Shown here: positions 12,801 to 23,470 of the stretch, piece after piece | How positions within the stretch are numbered: the first letter of the stretch is position 1 | Layout: each line of letters starts with the position of its first letter | Assembly: GCA_949987565.1 (NCBI GenBank) | Contig: OX465112.1 | Coordinates: 11,114,536 to 11,178,535 of the forward strand | Direction: 5' to 3' | DNA: 64,000 nucleotides | Source: Luidia sarsii | Taxonomy: Eukaryota; Echinodermata; Asteroidea; Paxillosida; Luidiidae | Made by a program: the position numbers and the translations under genes | Notes under the pieces: generated by a model | The model's database searches: none | What the model saw: only the letters and a program-made list of their open reading frames with translations | What the model was told of the DNA's origin: nothing

Positions 12801-15800
12801 AAGTGATAGCAAGAAGAAATTTGAAGGTTTTCATGGTGAGAGTAGCAGAGTGAGTGACATGTTTGCGACATCATCTTGCAATTTCTCCTTTGTCAGTGTG
12901 TGGTTCTTCTGGATTTTTTCAGAGATGAAGCAGAAAAAAAGAAGAAAGTAAGACACAAATACTGTCAACTGCTTATCTAAAAAATTAAGAGGTACCGATA
13001 CTGGTACCTCTTAATACTGACATTTCGATTGTTAGTGTACGTTGTTGGGAAACATTCTTGAAGAACAATTTTCTCAGGGCATAATGTTGTTGTTGTTGAT
13101 GTGGGGTTTTTTTCAGGGCAAGGAAGCAGATTATGTTACAGCACGAGCAAAACAGCGCAGCGGTGAACAACCAACTTCAGATGGCCAGAATGAAGCAGGA
13201 AAAACTGTGAGTTCCAAGTCGCTAGAAACATTCTTTTTCTTTGTGAGACCAGTCTAAAAACATTGAAGTGAGTTTTCTTGTCAATCTTTTCATCGTATTT
13301 TCAATCAAACAAAGTAAGGCAACACTGTTGGGGAATTTTCTGAATATTCTTAAAAAAAACGGCAAAGAGAATTTGACTGGGCCGGGACTTGAACCCGAGA
13401 CATCTTGCTTAATTGTACCGACATTGAGAAAGGTCCTGCTAGGATAGAAACCTGACGCCCACTCGATTTTGAGATGTGCATTTGGGTCATTTTTAGTTGG
13501 TAAGCAGTTTTCAACATTTTTGTAGATTACTCCAAAGAGATGTCAAAGCGAACCTTCCAGTTGGTACTTCCATCCTGCAAACCTCTAAGTCTTCATCAAA
13601 GATTCATCTCATCTTGCTTTGTTTGTTTCTGGTTTCATAGTCTTCAAGCCCGTTTGGCTCAGCGGCAGGCCAAGATCAGACTTCTCAAGGAGAAGCAGGA
13701 GGAGGAGCTGGAGGCTGCAAAGTCTGACCGCCACGCTGCCCAGCTCAAAGAGCAGCATGTGAGTATGCAGCAGGCAATAGGAATGCCAAAATGCTTTCAA
13801 AAAAAGAAAAACCATTGTAAAGAAACCTTTAAGTGGACCAGTATTTGAACCCAAGACCTCTGGTTTTGCGTACCAGCACTCCACCCATCTCAGCTATCCA
13901 GCCCTTAGATAGTGGCCTCCCAAATAGCCAAGTAGTCTTTGCCGGGGTGGGGGTACCAGTCAGAAGCAATTCAACCATTAACTGCTGTATACCGTATCTC
14001 CCAGTGATCACGCCCCTGCTATCATTCAGATGCAAACAACCAACTGTTGTAAACCTGGCTACGGCAGCTCGGGGATCACACAAAGTGGATGCAGCTTTTC
14101 CAATGAAAGTCAAACAAACAAAGGACAAACTGAGTGGGAGTGCAGCTTTTTCAAGTCAAAATATAAAATGACTGAAAAGGGGGGCAGGAGCTACCTTGTC
14201 CCACCACATATACCCGGAAGTCTCACGGAGTGGGTTCCTTCGCTCGTTTTTGCAGGCACAAGAGATGGCCGCTGAGACGAGTGCCATCGAGAAGGCAAAG
14301 GCCGACCTACGGTCCCGCCTGGCGCAGGAGACCAAGGAAGCGCTGAGGTCGCAGGACGAGCAGCTGGGCGTGCTGATCGGCAAGCTGCAGGTGGGACAGG
14401 CCCGCAGGCAGAACATCATCATGAAGCAGGACAAGACCATCAAGGAGCTGCAGGTACACTCCCCCCATCACTCTCCATCCCAAGGCTCAGTAAAGCTCAT
14501 GTACACAGGCATGCAACTTTTCTGTGGATCCGCGCAAGCACAACTGTGCACGTTGACTGTTTGCTGGAGTTGTGTGTACTGATGCCCTTTGACCGCAGAC
14601 TAGCCTCCACTCCAGGCTGACAATTTTTTAAGGTGGTCAGCCCCAACCGAGCATGCAGTTTGCAGTGAAGGCTGTGGGTGCATTTCCACTGTCTGTCCAG
14701 CACACATTGGACTGTAGGGACATGCTAACGCGTCTTCCAATGACAGATTGCTGTCACTTTGATCATCCATAGTAATGTTCCCTCAGCAGCACAATTCCTG
14801 TCACTAATCTTGCAGTTCATGTGACAACTTACGTCAAACTAGGTGTTTATCATTCTACACAAGTAGCCTGTGAAAATTCTTTGCTTAAAATGTGGACAAT
14901 CAGTGAAAGCCCGGTGCATAGCAACGCCAGCAAGCCTCCAGTTTTCTTTTCCACCGGAAAAAAATAAGTGGAGTGAAACGATTTTGGTTTCTGCAGGATC
15001 AACTGGTGGATTCTGTGTCCATGAATAACGCCGTCTCGGAGCATCAGACGGATCGCATCATCAAGAGACACATGAGGGAGATCGAGGAGGTCCAGGAGAA
15101 GCTGAGAGAGGCCAAAGAGCACCAGGCCCGAGTGCTGCAGGACAAGTACGAGGCCAAGAAACTCCTCAAGGAGAAGTGAGTACAGTGAGGGAAGAGGAGA
15201 CTGTGGAAAGTTGGTGGCGATACCCCGTAAGAGTCATCCCCTCTTGAGAAGGAGCGTGGCTCTCTGCAGCACTCCCTGCAAACACTTATTAGCGCCATTG
15301 ATAGATGCTGTCTCCTGATGACAGGCAGAGTACACACACTGTCTGAAACGTTAACCGATCGTCTCTTTTGAGCGCCAAAAAGGGGGAGGGGGGGAAATAA
15401 CGCAGCCGCGCTGAAAACGATAAATGAACTGCCACATTCGTGGGCTGTGGACTCTACCTTCACACTCTTATGTAATATGCTAATATCCTGCGGTCTTAGT
15501 TGCTCGCGATAGAAAACGTCAATACTCCATCCAAAAACAATGGCAAAGTAAAAGCCAAACTGAAGTACTGTTCTACACGAATTCCTTTCCAAAGTTTTCA
15601 CAACGATCAGCACACACATAATTCTTATCATAGCTCAGTGAAGAGATAGAAAGACACTTACAAATACACATGTATCAACTATGTATCAGATTCACAAATC
15701 TTCTGCTCACTGAGGATTTTTTAGAATGTCCTTTTCTTGTCGATTTTCTCGGCTTGTTTTCAAATGAACTTCCATCGAGACATTTCAGATTTGTTGATAT

Positions 15801-18800
15801 TTTGTTTCATTCCTTTGCGGCAGGACTTTTGTCTCCCAGCTTGAGGAAGACAGGAAACAAATGCGGCGGAATTCCTCAACGTAAGTATTACCGTAATTAT
15901 TTCGTGCCAGGTATTTTTCCAGTTCCCATGTCACCACCATGCGGGCTTTTTGTTAACAATGCGTCATTCTAAAAACTCGCTAAAACAATCGAGAACAATG
16001 CATTATCTGTCAAATACGGGTATGCTATGTGTACAAGTGAGTCAAACCTGACACAATTCGGACATCGGTGTGGCCTCTGACCGCAGACTAGCCTCCACTC
16101 CAGGCAGTGAAATCTTCGATTTGGTCGGCCCCAACCGAGTGTACAGTTGGCGGTGAAGAATGTGGGTGGAATTCTACTGCCTGACCAATGACCGTTGTGT
16201 ACTACTTTTGTGTGGTTTTAGAATGACTACAGGTATCAGTACACATCGTCATTGTTAGTTGGGACTGTCGGCGTCTGGAAAACAATATCATTAAGAGAAT
16301 CAAATCAACGAATAAATCAGATCAAAACCAATCAAATCAATGGAGACACTGTGATCTTCGGGTGAGTTCTTGGGAAATTGTGAGTGCTTTTCCTCATCCT
16401 CCCCTCAACGGTGGATGGACCCTTCCTTGCAGTTCACTCTAGGGACGGAGCGCTATAGTAGTAAGACCTTTCTTCCGTTGGGAAAGGTCCTGCTAGGATC
16501 TCAGAGATTTTAAGGTCGGTCATCAAAAGGCTGTTGTTGAGGTTTTGTTTGTGATGAACTTGTTTGATGAGTGTTTCTGTGTTTTTGGTCTCCTTTCACC
16601 GCCGTCCGTTCAGAGCTGCCCTGGGCGTCATGAGCCAGCTGCTAGCGGAGACCAGGCACAAGCAGGCCGTGAGCAAGATGGAGCAGGAGATGAAGAGAGA
16701 GCTGGCCGAGCAGAAGGAGGACCTGAACCAGCAGCTGGAGAGAGCCATGGTGGAGGAGCTCCAAGTAAGGCCACCTCTCTGTCAACATCTCTGACCTTGG
16801 CTCGAGCTGAGAGTCTGTGCGGCTTTTTTTTTTTTGTCGAGGGATTATCCGCCCTCAAAGGCGGGCCCTTTGTGTGTAGTGCAATGGAGCGTAGGCTGTG
16901 TACCACGAGTCCGAGAACCGAGTGTACTGCTACCCTTTGACCGCAAACATGCCTCCACTCTAGCAGACAATTAAGCTTCTGGGGGGACGGCCCCCAACTG
17001 AGCGTGCAATTTGTGGTGAAGGCAGTGGGTGCATTCCACAGTCTATCCAGCGACTGCATTGGCTATGGGGCATGCGAGCACACGGTCTTCTGTGGCAGTG
17101 CACAGTCCCTCGATCTTCCACAATGAAGTCCCACAATAGTGCAAATGTTACTGCTAATCTGGCAATTCATGTGACATCAAAAAAGGAATATTGACATGCC
17201 TGATATTCCTGAAAAGAGTCATCGTTTAAAGTTTGGACAGTAACGTCGAGTTATCGTCGAGTTATCCACCAGGATCGAGTCCCATCACCCAGTGTTGATG
17301 TGACTAGCAATTTAAGTCACAAAAGCCATGCAGTAACGGTTGTAGTAACAAAAAGGGTTTAAATACTGGTTTTCCTTTGGTGGTAATCATTTCATCTACA
17401 CATGGTACCTACCGCTATACAATATTCAAATCCGCCACACAACCTTGACCAGCTCGGTCGTCAAGTGGTTAAGATGTCTGCACTAGAAAGCAGGAGTCGC
17501 GGGTTCAAATCCCGCCTGAGCTGCCTGACATTTTTGTATGAGGCATCGTGCAAAGCGGTCAGTACTCATCACGTCGAGCAGGGCAAACCCTCATTGAATG
17601 ACATTCTCCTCAACCCAAACTTCGTGTTATATCTATCAGCCACACTTGAGAATATTGGTGAATTTTTGGTCACAAGCGCTCTACCTGGTAACACCCATCT
17701 TGTTGTTCCCATTTTTTTTTCTCAACAGGAGCAGGAGAAGAATTTCTTGAGCCAGTTGGCTGCAGCCGGTCAGTTAAGTAGAGACGACCTCAAAGACATG
17801 GTGAACACTGCAGTAGCAGGTAGGCTGACCAACAAGTAGACACTCACACTCTGGACCCACGGGGATGTAGCTTTCTCAATCCAGTTGTTTAAAAGTGTAT
17901 CCATCTCTCTCTGTCGCCGATCCAGCCACGGGTTTGCTCCATCTAACAGCTGATATTGGCTGTGGTGACTTGTCATTGATGAAGATCTGAATCAATTGGA
18001 CAAATTGGCAAAGAAAACAATTTGGATCTCTGTGTGGCTTCTGTCAAGGGATTATCTGCCTAGGGATTAAGGGCCATTGTGTTAAGTGCACAGTATAGGA
18101 GTGCATGTTGACTGTTTGTCCGAGTATAGTGTGTACTGCACACCCTTTGACCGTTGACTAGCCTCCACTCCAGGCTGACAAATCTTTCAGGTGTTCAGCC
18201 CCCAACCTACCGGTACTAGCATGCAGTTGGCAGTGAAGGCAGTGGGTGCATTTCCACTGTCTGTCCAGCCAGCATGCTGTCTTCCATGACAGATCGCTGT
18301 CCCTCAATCATCCATTGTTCGAATCCCGCCCGAACTGCCTGAAATGTTTTCATCAGGCATTGGGCAAAGCACTGGGCTTATTACATCGGGCAGGGCAAAC
18401 CGTCATTGAATTACTGTACATTCTCCTTTACGCAAACGTCATGTTATATCTATGATGCAATGTGGTACCCACCGCTATACATTATCCAAATCCACCACAC
18501 GACCACAGCCAGCTCGGTGGTCAAGTGATTAAAGATGTCTGCACTAGAAAGCAGGAGTCGCGGGTTCGAATCACGCCCGAGCTGCCTAAAAAAATGTTTT
18601 TCAGGCATCGGGCAAAGGACTGGGCATTCATTGCTTATTACGTCGAGCAGGGAAAGTCATTAAATTACATTCTCCTTGACGCAAACATCATGTTATACAG
18701 TGTGTATCTACTTTCTGAAACTGCAACACTCTGTGCAGTGGGGTATAGAAGTGCCACTGATTGCCTTTCTTCAATGTGCTTGGTTTGCCAGAGGGGGGCG

Positions 18801-18952
18801 GCACTGCGTCGGACGTGAGGAAGCTCAATAAGGACCTGACGCAGAGGATCAAGTCGGCCAAAGCCGAGGCCGACTACGAGGGGGAGGAAGAGGAGGAGGA
18901 GGAGGCACCCAGGAGGCCGCTGAAGAAAAAGAAGAAAGGAAAGAAGAAGTGA
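3891..18952 (+). CDS. EVC: EVC-like ciliary membrane-anchored coiled-coil protein (22 coding exons, 911 aa)
   Basis: EVC works with EVC2 at the base of primary cilia, downstream of Smoothened in Hedgehog signalling. Coding exons: 3891-4046, 4763-4840, 5236-5420, 5759-5843, 6584-6682, 7467-7610, 8472-8546, 9020-9103, 9502-9662, 10241-10296, 11137-11285, 11631-11729, 11979-12120, 12549-12726, 13117-13206, 13641-13758, 14256-14453, 14997-15175, 15824-15880, 16614-16764, 17729-17819, 18792-18952. All junctions are GT/AG and in phase (2736 bp). A short N-terminus precedes one membrane span (about residues 22-40, VTLAILFGLLVGIGIAVLV). Then come a basic RRRSS stretch, EEVDIHCSL...LEEQLHQEKSS and FLHLLRIIL, matching in order the human EVC segment around VDVDLCIYS...LRQEK as I recall it. 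About 600 residues of E/K/Q/R-rich coiled coil follow. EKNFLSQLAAAGQL near the end resembles human EVC EQNFISELAALARV. The C-terminus is acidic then lysine-rich (GKKK stop). Human EVC is 992 aa. The exon 9 start is ambiguous by nine bases. Confidence 0.82.
4882..5010. repeat. Palindromic dispersed element (TCCTGCTAGGATCG family), near-complete hairpin
   Basis: Bases 4882-4932 and 4941-4991 are near-perfect inverted copies: AAAAGTTAGAGGG...GATCCTAGCAGGACC, a short loop, then the reverse complement. Half or whole copies of the same core recur at about 7738-7862, 9204-9337, 12389-12490, 13424-13530, 16469-16505, 21651-21700, 25545-25595, 27230-27345, 42829-43200, 57880-57990 and 62355-62515. Better copies are flanked by CAAACTGCTCACTGACTAAA, which looks like the outer part of the element. 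Non-coding and MITE-like. Confidence 0.75.
6035..6150 (+). repeat. Dispersed repeat (CAAGGCTATAAAGCCACTC family), short copy
   Basis: This shares AAACAAGGCTATAAAGC, a GGGCTTAAGAAAGAAGGAG-like block and GAGAGGGACTCAGAAAGGC with longer copies at 8165-8400, 10355-10565, about 25950-26110 (reverse) and 41285-41490. It lies in an EVC intron. No recognisable coding capacity or terminal structure. Confidence 0.65.
7738..7862. repeat. Palindromic dispersed element, copy in EVC intron 6
   Basis: It starts with the family flank (CACTGCTCAATGACTAAAATG), continues with GTTAGAGGGCCTGACGTTTC and ATCCTAGCAGGACCTTTCTC, and returns as an inverted copy ending in CTCTAACTTTTG. The hairpin loop is almost absent. 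Confidence 0.7.
8165..8400 (+). repeat. Dispersed repeat (CAAGGCTATAAAGCCACTC family), longer copy
   Basis: It runs from the CAAGGTTGAAAAGCCACTCA block through GAGAGGGACTCAGGAAGGCC, AAAAAGGGCAAGATCGTA, GGGAATTCCAGATGGAGGC and CTACACCTTGGGACAGATAG. The same order of blocks is seen in the 10355-10565 copy, so this is one element of at least about 230 bp. It lies in an EVC intron. Confidence 0.65.
9204..9337. repeat. Palindromic dispersed element, partial
   Basis: The flank GCAAACTGCTCACTGACTAA is followed by one arm of the palindrome (ATGTTAGAGGATCAGACGTT, TCCTAGCAGGACCTTTCTC) and only a short remnant of the second arm. EVC intron 8. Confidence 0.7.
9870..10165 (-). repeat. SINE-B copy, reverse orientation, with tail
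   Basis: GACTGGACTTGAACCCGAGA is the reverse complement of the B-box end, and CCAGCCCTTAGATGGTGGCC of the head. The tail blocks CAGTCAGAAGCAATTCAACC, ATTAACTGCCGTATA, TGCAAACAACTAA and CTGGGATGGCACA-like sequence follow. The same head and tail blocks recur near 13815-14105, 23210-23470 and 30400-30700, giving a full element of about 290 bp. Confidence 0.65.
10355..10565 (+). repeat. Dispersed repeat (CAAGGCTATAAAGCCACTC family)
   Basis: AACAAGGCTGTAGAGCCACTC, AAGGAAAGAAGGAGATGG, AAAAAGGGCAAGATCGTACG, GGGAATTCCAGAGAGAGGC and CTACACCTTGGGATAGATAG appear in the same order as in the 8165-8400 copy. EVC intron 10. Confidence 0.65.
12389..12490. repeat. Palindromic dispersed element, one arm
   Basis: GTTGCTCACTGACTAACAGC, GACCTGCAGTACATAAATCT, AAGTTAGAAGGCTCGATGTT and GATCCTAGCTGGACCTTTCT form the flank and one arm; the inverted arm is missing. 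It ends about 60 bases before EVC exon 14. Confidence 0.65.
13424..13530. repeat. Palindromic dispersed element, one arm, opposite polarity
   Basis: GAGAAAGGTCCTGCTAGGAT, AGATGTGCATTTGGGTCATTT and GTAAGCAGTTTTCAACATTT are the reverse complement of the arm and flank seen in other copies. It abuts a fragment of SINE-B at about 13370-13424 (CTGGGCCGGGACTTGAACCC). Confidence 0.65.
13815..14105 (-). repeat. SINE-B copy, reverse orientation
   Basis: It reads ATTTGAACCCAAGACCTCTG (B-box end reversed), CAGCTATCCAGCCCTTAGAT (head), then CCAGTCAGAAGCAATTCAAC, ATTAACTGCTGTATACCG and a TGCAAACAACCAACTGTTGT tail. This matches the element at 9870-10165. It lies between EVC exons 17 and 18. Confidence 0.65.
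14580..14710 (+). repeat. Dispersed repeat (ACCGCAGACTAGCCTCCACT family), EVC-intron cluster
   Basis: CCCTTTGACCGCAGACTAGC, CCACTCCAGGCTGACAATTT, GGTCAGCCCCAACCGAGCAT, AGTTTGCAGTGAAGGCTGTG and ATTTCCACTGTCTGTCCAGC recur in order at about 16075-16190, 16925-17060 and 18125-18290. All four recognised copies lie in EVC introns, in the same orientation. Confidence 0.65.
16075..16190 (+). repeat. Dispersed repeat (ACCGCAGACTAGCCTCCACT family), copy 2
   Basis: CTCTGACCGCAGACTAGCCT, GGTCGGCCCCAACCGAGTGT and GGCGGTGAAGAATGTGGGTG match the 14580-14710 block order with scattered substitutions. Confidence 0.6.
16925..17060 (+). repeat. Dispersed repeat (ACCGCAGACTAGCCTCCACT family), copy 3
   Basis: CCCTTTGACCGCAAACATGC, GGCCCCCAACTGAGCGTGCA, GTGGTGAAGGCAGTGGGTGC and CCACAGTCTATCCAGC repeat the family block order in the intron after EVC exon 20. 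Confidence 0.6.
17401..17640 (+). repeat. tRNA-Ser-like SINE (SINE-A family)
   Basis: The core reads AGCTCGGTCGTCAAGTGGTT, then GCACTAGAAAGCAGGAGTCG and GGGTTCAAATCCCGCCTGAG. The ends can pair like an acceptor stem, the CTAGAAA loop is that of a serine tRNA, and the long variable arm is missing. The tail has GGGCAAACCCTCATTGAATG and CATTCTCCTC. Related copies: 18317-18455 (tail), 18456-18702, 24428-24690 (composite), 24676-24896, 26612-26895, 60075-60292 and 60495-60632. The copy number shows this is a SINE, not a tRNA gene. Confidence 0.75.
18125..18290 (+). repeat. Dispersed repeat (ACCGCAGACTAGCCTCCACT family), copy 4
   Basis: CACCCTTTGACCGTTGACTA, CCTCCACTCCAGGCTGACAA, GTTGGCAGTGAAGGCAGTGG and ATTTCCACTGTCTGTCCAGC follow the same order as the other three EVC-intron copies. 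Confidence 0.6.
18317..18702 (+). repeat. Two adjacent tRNA-Ser-like SINE copies (truncated, then full)
   Basis: The first copy starts inside the B box (CGAATCCCGCCCGAACTGCC) and runs to the TATCTATGATGCAATG end near 18455. The second begins immediately with GTGGTACCCACCGCTATACA, carries the whole tRNA-like head (AGCTCGGTGGTCAAGTGATT, GCACTAGAAAGCAGGAGTCG) and ends near 18702. The pair lies in the last EVC intron, about 90 bases before the final exon. Confidence 0.7.
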
Positions 18953-19700
18953 TGGAGAATTCAGAGTCCTTAGAATGGCTTGCTTGCTCTGATCTCCTGA
19001 AGGTTCTGCGATGTGCAAAACAATAATAACCTCAGATTTCAAAAGGTTGCCAGTTCTTTCAGATTTTGGCTATTTCTAAAGTAGTTTTAAAGGCCCTATA
19101 CATCATTGATTAAGATAAAAAAATTGCCACAGTTTGTGTGTTAAACCTAAAGATTCCATAAAAGCAATCCTGCGAAGGTTTTAGCTCAAATGGTAATCTG
19201 AGAAAATATAAAAATGAAAAAATAAACATCACTGTTTACGCACCATTCTGTAGTGTAAGAAATGGTTTATTTCTTGCGTGTACCGTAATAAACTATTTGT
19301 CAAGGTTTGAGTGAAAATTTCTCGAAAAGTACAGCATCCCAGACCGTAAGATTTCAACATGAGGATTCTATCATGACCCTCTACAAACTGTGTAAATTAG
19401 AAGGAAATCTGTGGACATTGATGTTTGCCGATCTTCCCAATGTTGTATTGGGCCTTTAAGGTACGGTACATGAGATGTGGTGGATTTTATTTTTTGAGAA
19501 AAAGAAATGTATAGCTTTTAAAGTTTTATTCCCATTTTTAAAAATTTTTCCAGGGTACTTGTATAATGGTATTCCATTTTTATCATGTTTGCATGTTCAT
19601 TGTAAATTTTACTTGTTGTCTCACATTGTAGATAGGACAAATAGATGTTCCTAACACTGCTTGGGAAAAAAGGGCTTACTCGACTTAAAACAAAATAAAC
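18953..19700 (+). promoter_or_regulatory. EVC 3' UTR with candidate polyadenylation signals
   Basis: AATAAA hexamers follow the EVC stop at 19221-19226, 19287-19292 and 19694-19699. The first two lie inside an inserted TTAA-flanked element (19086-19462), so the transposon may supply the 3' end. The third lies beyond it. Transcript data would be needed to tell which is used. Confidence 0.45.
19086..19462 (+). repeat. TTAA-flanked MITE of about 370 bp
   Basis: It starts TTAAAGGCCCTATACATCAT and ends CAATGTTGTATTGGGCCTTT followed by AA. The ends are inverted (AAAGGCCCAATACAACATTG-type) and both are bordered by TTAA. Internal landmarks AGTACAGCATCCCAGACCGT and GAAGGAAATCTGTGGACATT recur in copies at 38150-38397 (5' truncated), 48520-48907 (complete) and 59335-59703 (reversed). 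TTAA borders are typical of piggyBac-type insertion; no transposase is encoded. Confidence 0.75.
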
Positions 19701-22700
19701 TCACTAATGCATATACACAAGGGGCTTTATTGTCATTTTCAGCCATTTAATTTGATGACCGACACACACTCCAGAAAAACAACGCACTTTTATTATTAAA
19801 GTACCATTTACATACAGTATTTTATATTCATGTATTTATAATACCTAATAGTTGTACTTCTCTATGTATGCGCTGCAATGCCACTATGTACAACCAATAC
19901 CAATAGCACTGACTTTAATCCATTACATGTACAATACATGCATAACTTTTGGTCACAAAATGTACAATTTCAACCCTTTTTTTTACATGGCAATTTATGA
20001 AAGGCAAAGCAATACATTCAAATAAAAAAAAAGCTTTACAAATTGCATCCAGTAGAAAATATCGAAGTAAATATCAATTATAATTATCAGTCTTCTTCAG
20101 TCTTTTCCTGCCATTCAAACGATTCTCTTTGGAGTACTGCGAAATGAAAATTTGTCTGTTCGGCGCAGAGATCATTAAAAGCCACCGCAGATGAACTGAG
20201 CAAGTTGTTCTTGGACAGAATAGAAAAATAATGGGGGAATCTTTAGCTAGATCATCTTTGAAAAAGGACATTTGATTTCTTTCTGATTTCTTCTGACTTT
20301 GCAATTATTTTGAGGTAGTGATATTGCAGCTAGTGAAGGAAATCATCGGGTTCTATTTGACTCTTGCTCTCTTTATTTAATCTGAAGCAAAGGCAAGCTG
20401 TAAATAAGGTCGATTGAGTTCAGGGAACTGTGACAATATCACTGTTTTTGAGTTTAGTATTGTTTTATGCACAATGGAGATTAATGCAGTTTAGTGTAAT
20501 GGGTAGCCATAATCTGTGTTGGGACATTTTATCATGTGTTGTATCATTTCACATAAAATTCTAACTTTTTTACCCAGTTCTTAGCAAGGACACGTCATAT
20601 TTGTATATATTTGCAGGTTCAAACATTTCCTTTCTGGGATTTTAAACCACTGAGTAAATCTTAGTCAAAAACGTAGTGGATTTAGCAAATGTTTTTGTGA
20701 TATACTGTAAAGCGGCATTATAAAACTGTGCTAGCACAAAGCGAAGCATTGTGGTATGATTTGTTCGTTCAATGTTTAGTTTGCACTCTTCCACATATTT
20801 GGGCTCTTCTTTGGCAAAACAGCTTCACTTCTATATGGGAACATCTCTGTGGGTGGGTGAGCTGAAGGCCTTTGTTCCATTTCAGTGTGATGCAAAGGCA
20901 TACCACTTCACACATGTCACTTGCTATATACTTTCACTGACTTTCTATGGCAACACGGTGTGCTCAAGCTTTCACCACAGTTTTCTCAAAATGGCGTTTC
21001 ACGGTCGGGCAGTTGATGGCCACATGATGGCCAACTCTTGGCATTTTTCAACGCATTTGTTCATGCACAGCTGCAGGCCAAGGGGCTTTTTTCAAAAGAG
21101 CTTCTGGCACTGCACAAGACCTGGGCTGGAATTCAGCCTTACAATGCACCGTAACTCAACTTCTGTACGATGGATAATCCATCCCAAATTCTGATAGCCG
21201 TATGGTTCCTGTGCATGGCTTATCGATGAGTTACGATGAGTTTGATGAAATCAACCACTGGTTAAAAATATGTGAACCGGTACGGCATAATGAGGATTCT
21301 CCTCCAAACTTAAGTTTTCAAGATTTTTCCACCACAACAGACAGTACCTCATTAGTTTCCCAATGATATCAAAATTATTTCCATACGTTGCCGAAATCCA
21401 AAGTGACGACGCGAGAAATACGAACAGCCAATGCGTAGGCATGGAAACTGCTTCGAGGTCAAACCAGTTCGAGTTCATGCACACGGTGCACTGACAGTGA
21501 TTGCAGCGTACACGCAGGCATACTTAAGAATTCCCAATTTGTTCAATATCTTCAGACATTTATTGAAAAAGTCCTTCAGAGAGGTGATTCTCTTATACAT
21601 ACGTTTCCCAAAAATGCCCCCCCCCCCAAAAAAAAAGGAAATTCAAAAGTCAGAGGGCCTCATATTTTGATCCTAGCAGGACCTTTCTCAAAGCCAAAAT
21701 CAAAAATTAAAATGGATTTTGACATGCATTTTGACAATACTTTGGCTTTCAACGTCGTTTACTCGAAACAGACTTTTGGCATTTTGGGAGTAGATGCCTC
21801 ATTACGCCATCTTAGGTCACATAATTATATAGAGTGATAGTGTCATGAAATCCATAATTATGTAAATAATGGCCATTTACCTCTTAGAAACCTGACCAGC
21901 CAATGCTCCACTTTTAATTTTACGGCAACCAATGAACTGAAACTATGGTTTTTCACGCTGATCCGATTTCCGTATCCAAAGCTGCCTCATGACTAATCCT
22001 GGCCTGAAATCAGCTCAATAGGAAAGCAAATGGGAAGATACCGAAGAAGCTACAAATAAAAGACGTCAATGGAGACCCATCTGGACTTGCATCAGAGTAA
22101 GATATGCAAAAATAGTTGAATTTGGGAATTATATCACGTCTCCTGACGACAAACAGAGTACATAAAACGTCCAGTTACCAGTTCTTTTCAGAGTCATACC
22201 TCATCTCACAAGAGATGATGTACGGTACTTGGTGTCACTGCAATTCTTCCACTCTGGATTATAACACCCATGAAGGTGGGAGCCCAAGTGGTAGAGCACT
22301 GGTACAATAATGACAGGCCCTTTATGGAATGAAGGCTTGGGCTTCGGTCATATTTCTCTTACCCGTTATAATATCACAGGCATCTAGAAACAAGCGTTTG
22401 GCCCCAGTTTCTTGGTGAATACCCTGTACCTATCAAGCCAACAACCCTTCAAATTCGGCGACAAACCACAGCCTGGATTTTCAGGCTTTTGTCAGACGGA
22501 GACGAAGCCTGAGCCTGATCCACTCTTTCGTAAACAGCCATAGTCTCCATTCAAGTCAGTTGGGCCCAATTTTCTTTGGTCATTTGTTTTGGTCTTCAAA
22601 TGTTCATTAAAATACATTCCCAGACAGTTTTATACATTAACACCCAGATACACACTAACAATTCATTCTTGTGCACTTTCCCCGTATATCAACCAGTTAT

Positions 22701-23114
22701 GAGGACAATGAAATTCAGTTTGGTTGAGGAGTGCACACTTACATACAAGCACCGTGACATCATTAACTGATTAAGGACAGCAGAAATGCATTAGCTACTC
22801 CAATATTAAAATGAAGGCTGTTGACCACATAAAACCTGTGGTGCTTATTTTACATTGCCTCACACAGTTGACATTGCTGTGGATGCATGCAAGATCCTTG
22901 CAATGTAGTTTCTCTAAAGTCAGATTTTGGTTTTGCCTTGCTTACATATTCTCAGTCTCAGATCAGTTCAGTCAATTGCTCGGCACCATACTGGTTCTAT
23001 CGGGAGCATGTCGGGGACTACTTTTGGATCGATGCAGAACGACTTCTCTTGACTTCCACCTCCGTGTCCCTGGTTCCAGTCCTGCCTGAATGAGAATTCA
23101 GATTTTATGAAAAA

Positions 23115-23470
23115 AAAAGCCAAAGAAAAACTTCATCTGGACCCGGGATTTTGACCTCTGGTTTTGCGCACCAGTGCTCTTTTTACCATCTGAGCTCAGA
23201 TGGTAACAGCACTGGTACGCAAAACCAGAATCACAATCCCACTTTCATCTGAATGAAGGCAGGGGTGTGATCCCTGAAGTTATACGGCAGTTAATGGTTG
23301 AATGCTTCTGACTTGCGCCCCCACCCCAGCAAAGACTAGTTGACTATCTGGGAAGGCCACCATCTAAGGGCTGGATTGCTCAGATGATAAGAGCACTGGT
23401 ACATTAAGCTAGGAGTCTCGGGCTCAAATCCCGGTCGGTCCAGTCAAAGTTTTTCTTGGCCATTCTTCAA
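23115..23470. repeat. Nested SINE-B copies in opposite orientations
   Basis: A reversed head (ACCATCTGAGCTCAGATGGT around 23187-23206 is itself a palindrome where two heads meet) is followed by tail blocks (TATACGGCAGTTAATGGTTG, CCAGCAAAGACTAGTTGACT) and then a forward head GGGCTGGATTGCTCAGATGA with B box TCGGGCTCAAATCCCGGTCG. At least two SINE-B units inserted head to head. Confidence 0.55.

Noticed and set aside
17440..17525. tRNA-Ser gene
   Set aside because: The cloverleaf lacks the serine variable arm, the same unit occurs about eight times with a shared tail, and copies are degenerate, so it is a SINE head.
20772..21194. 140-codon plus-strand open frame between EVC and ALMS1-like genes
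   Set aside because: No domain, signal or codon bias; it overlaps repeat-like sequence, and length alone is compatible with chance.
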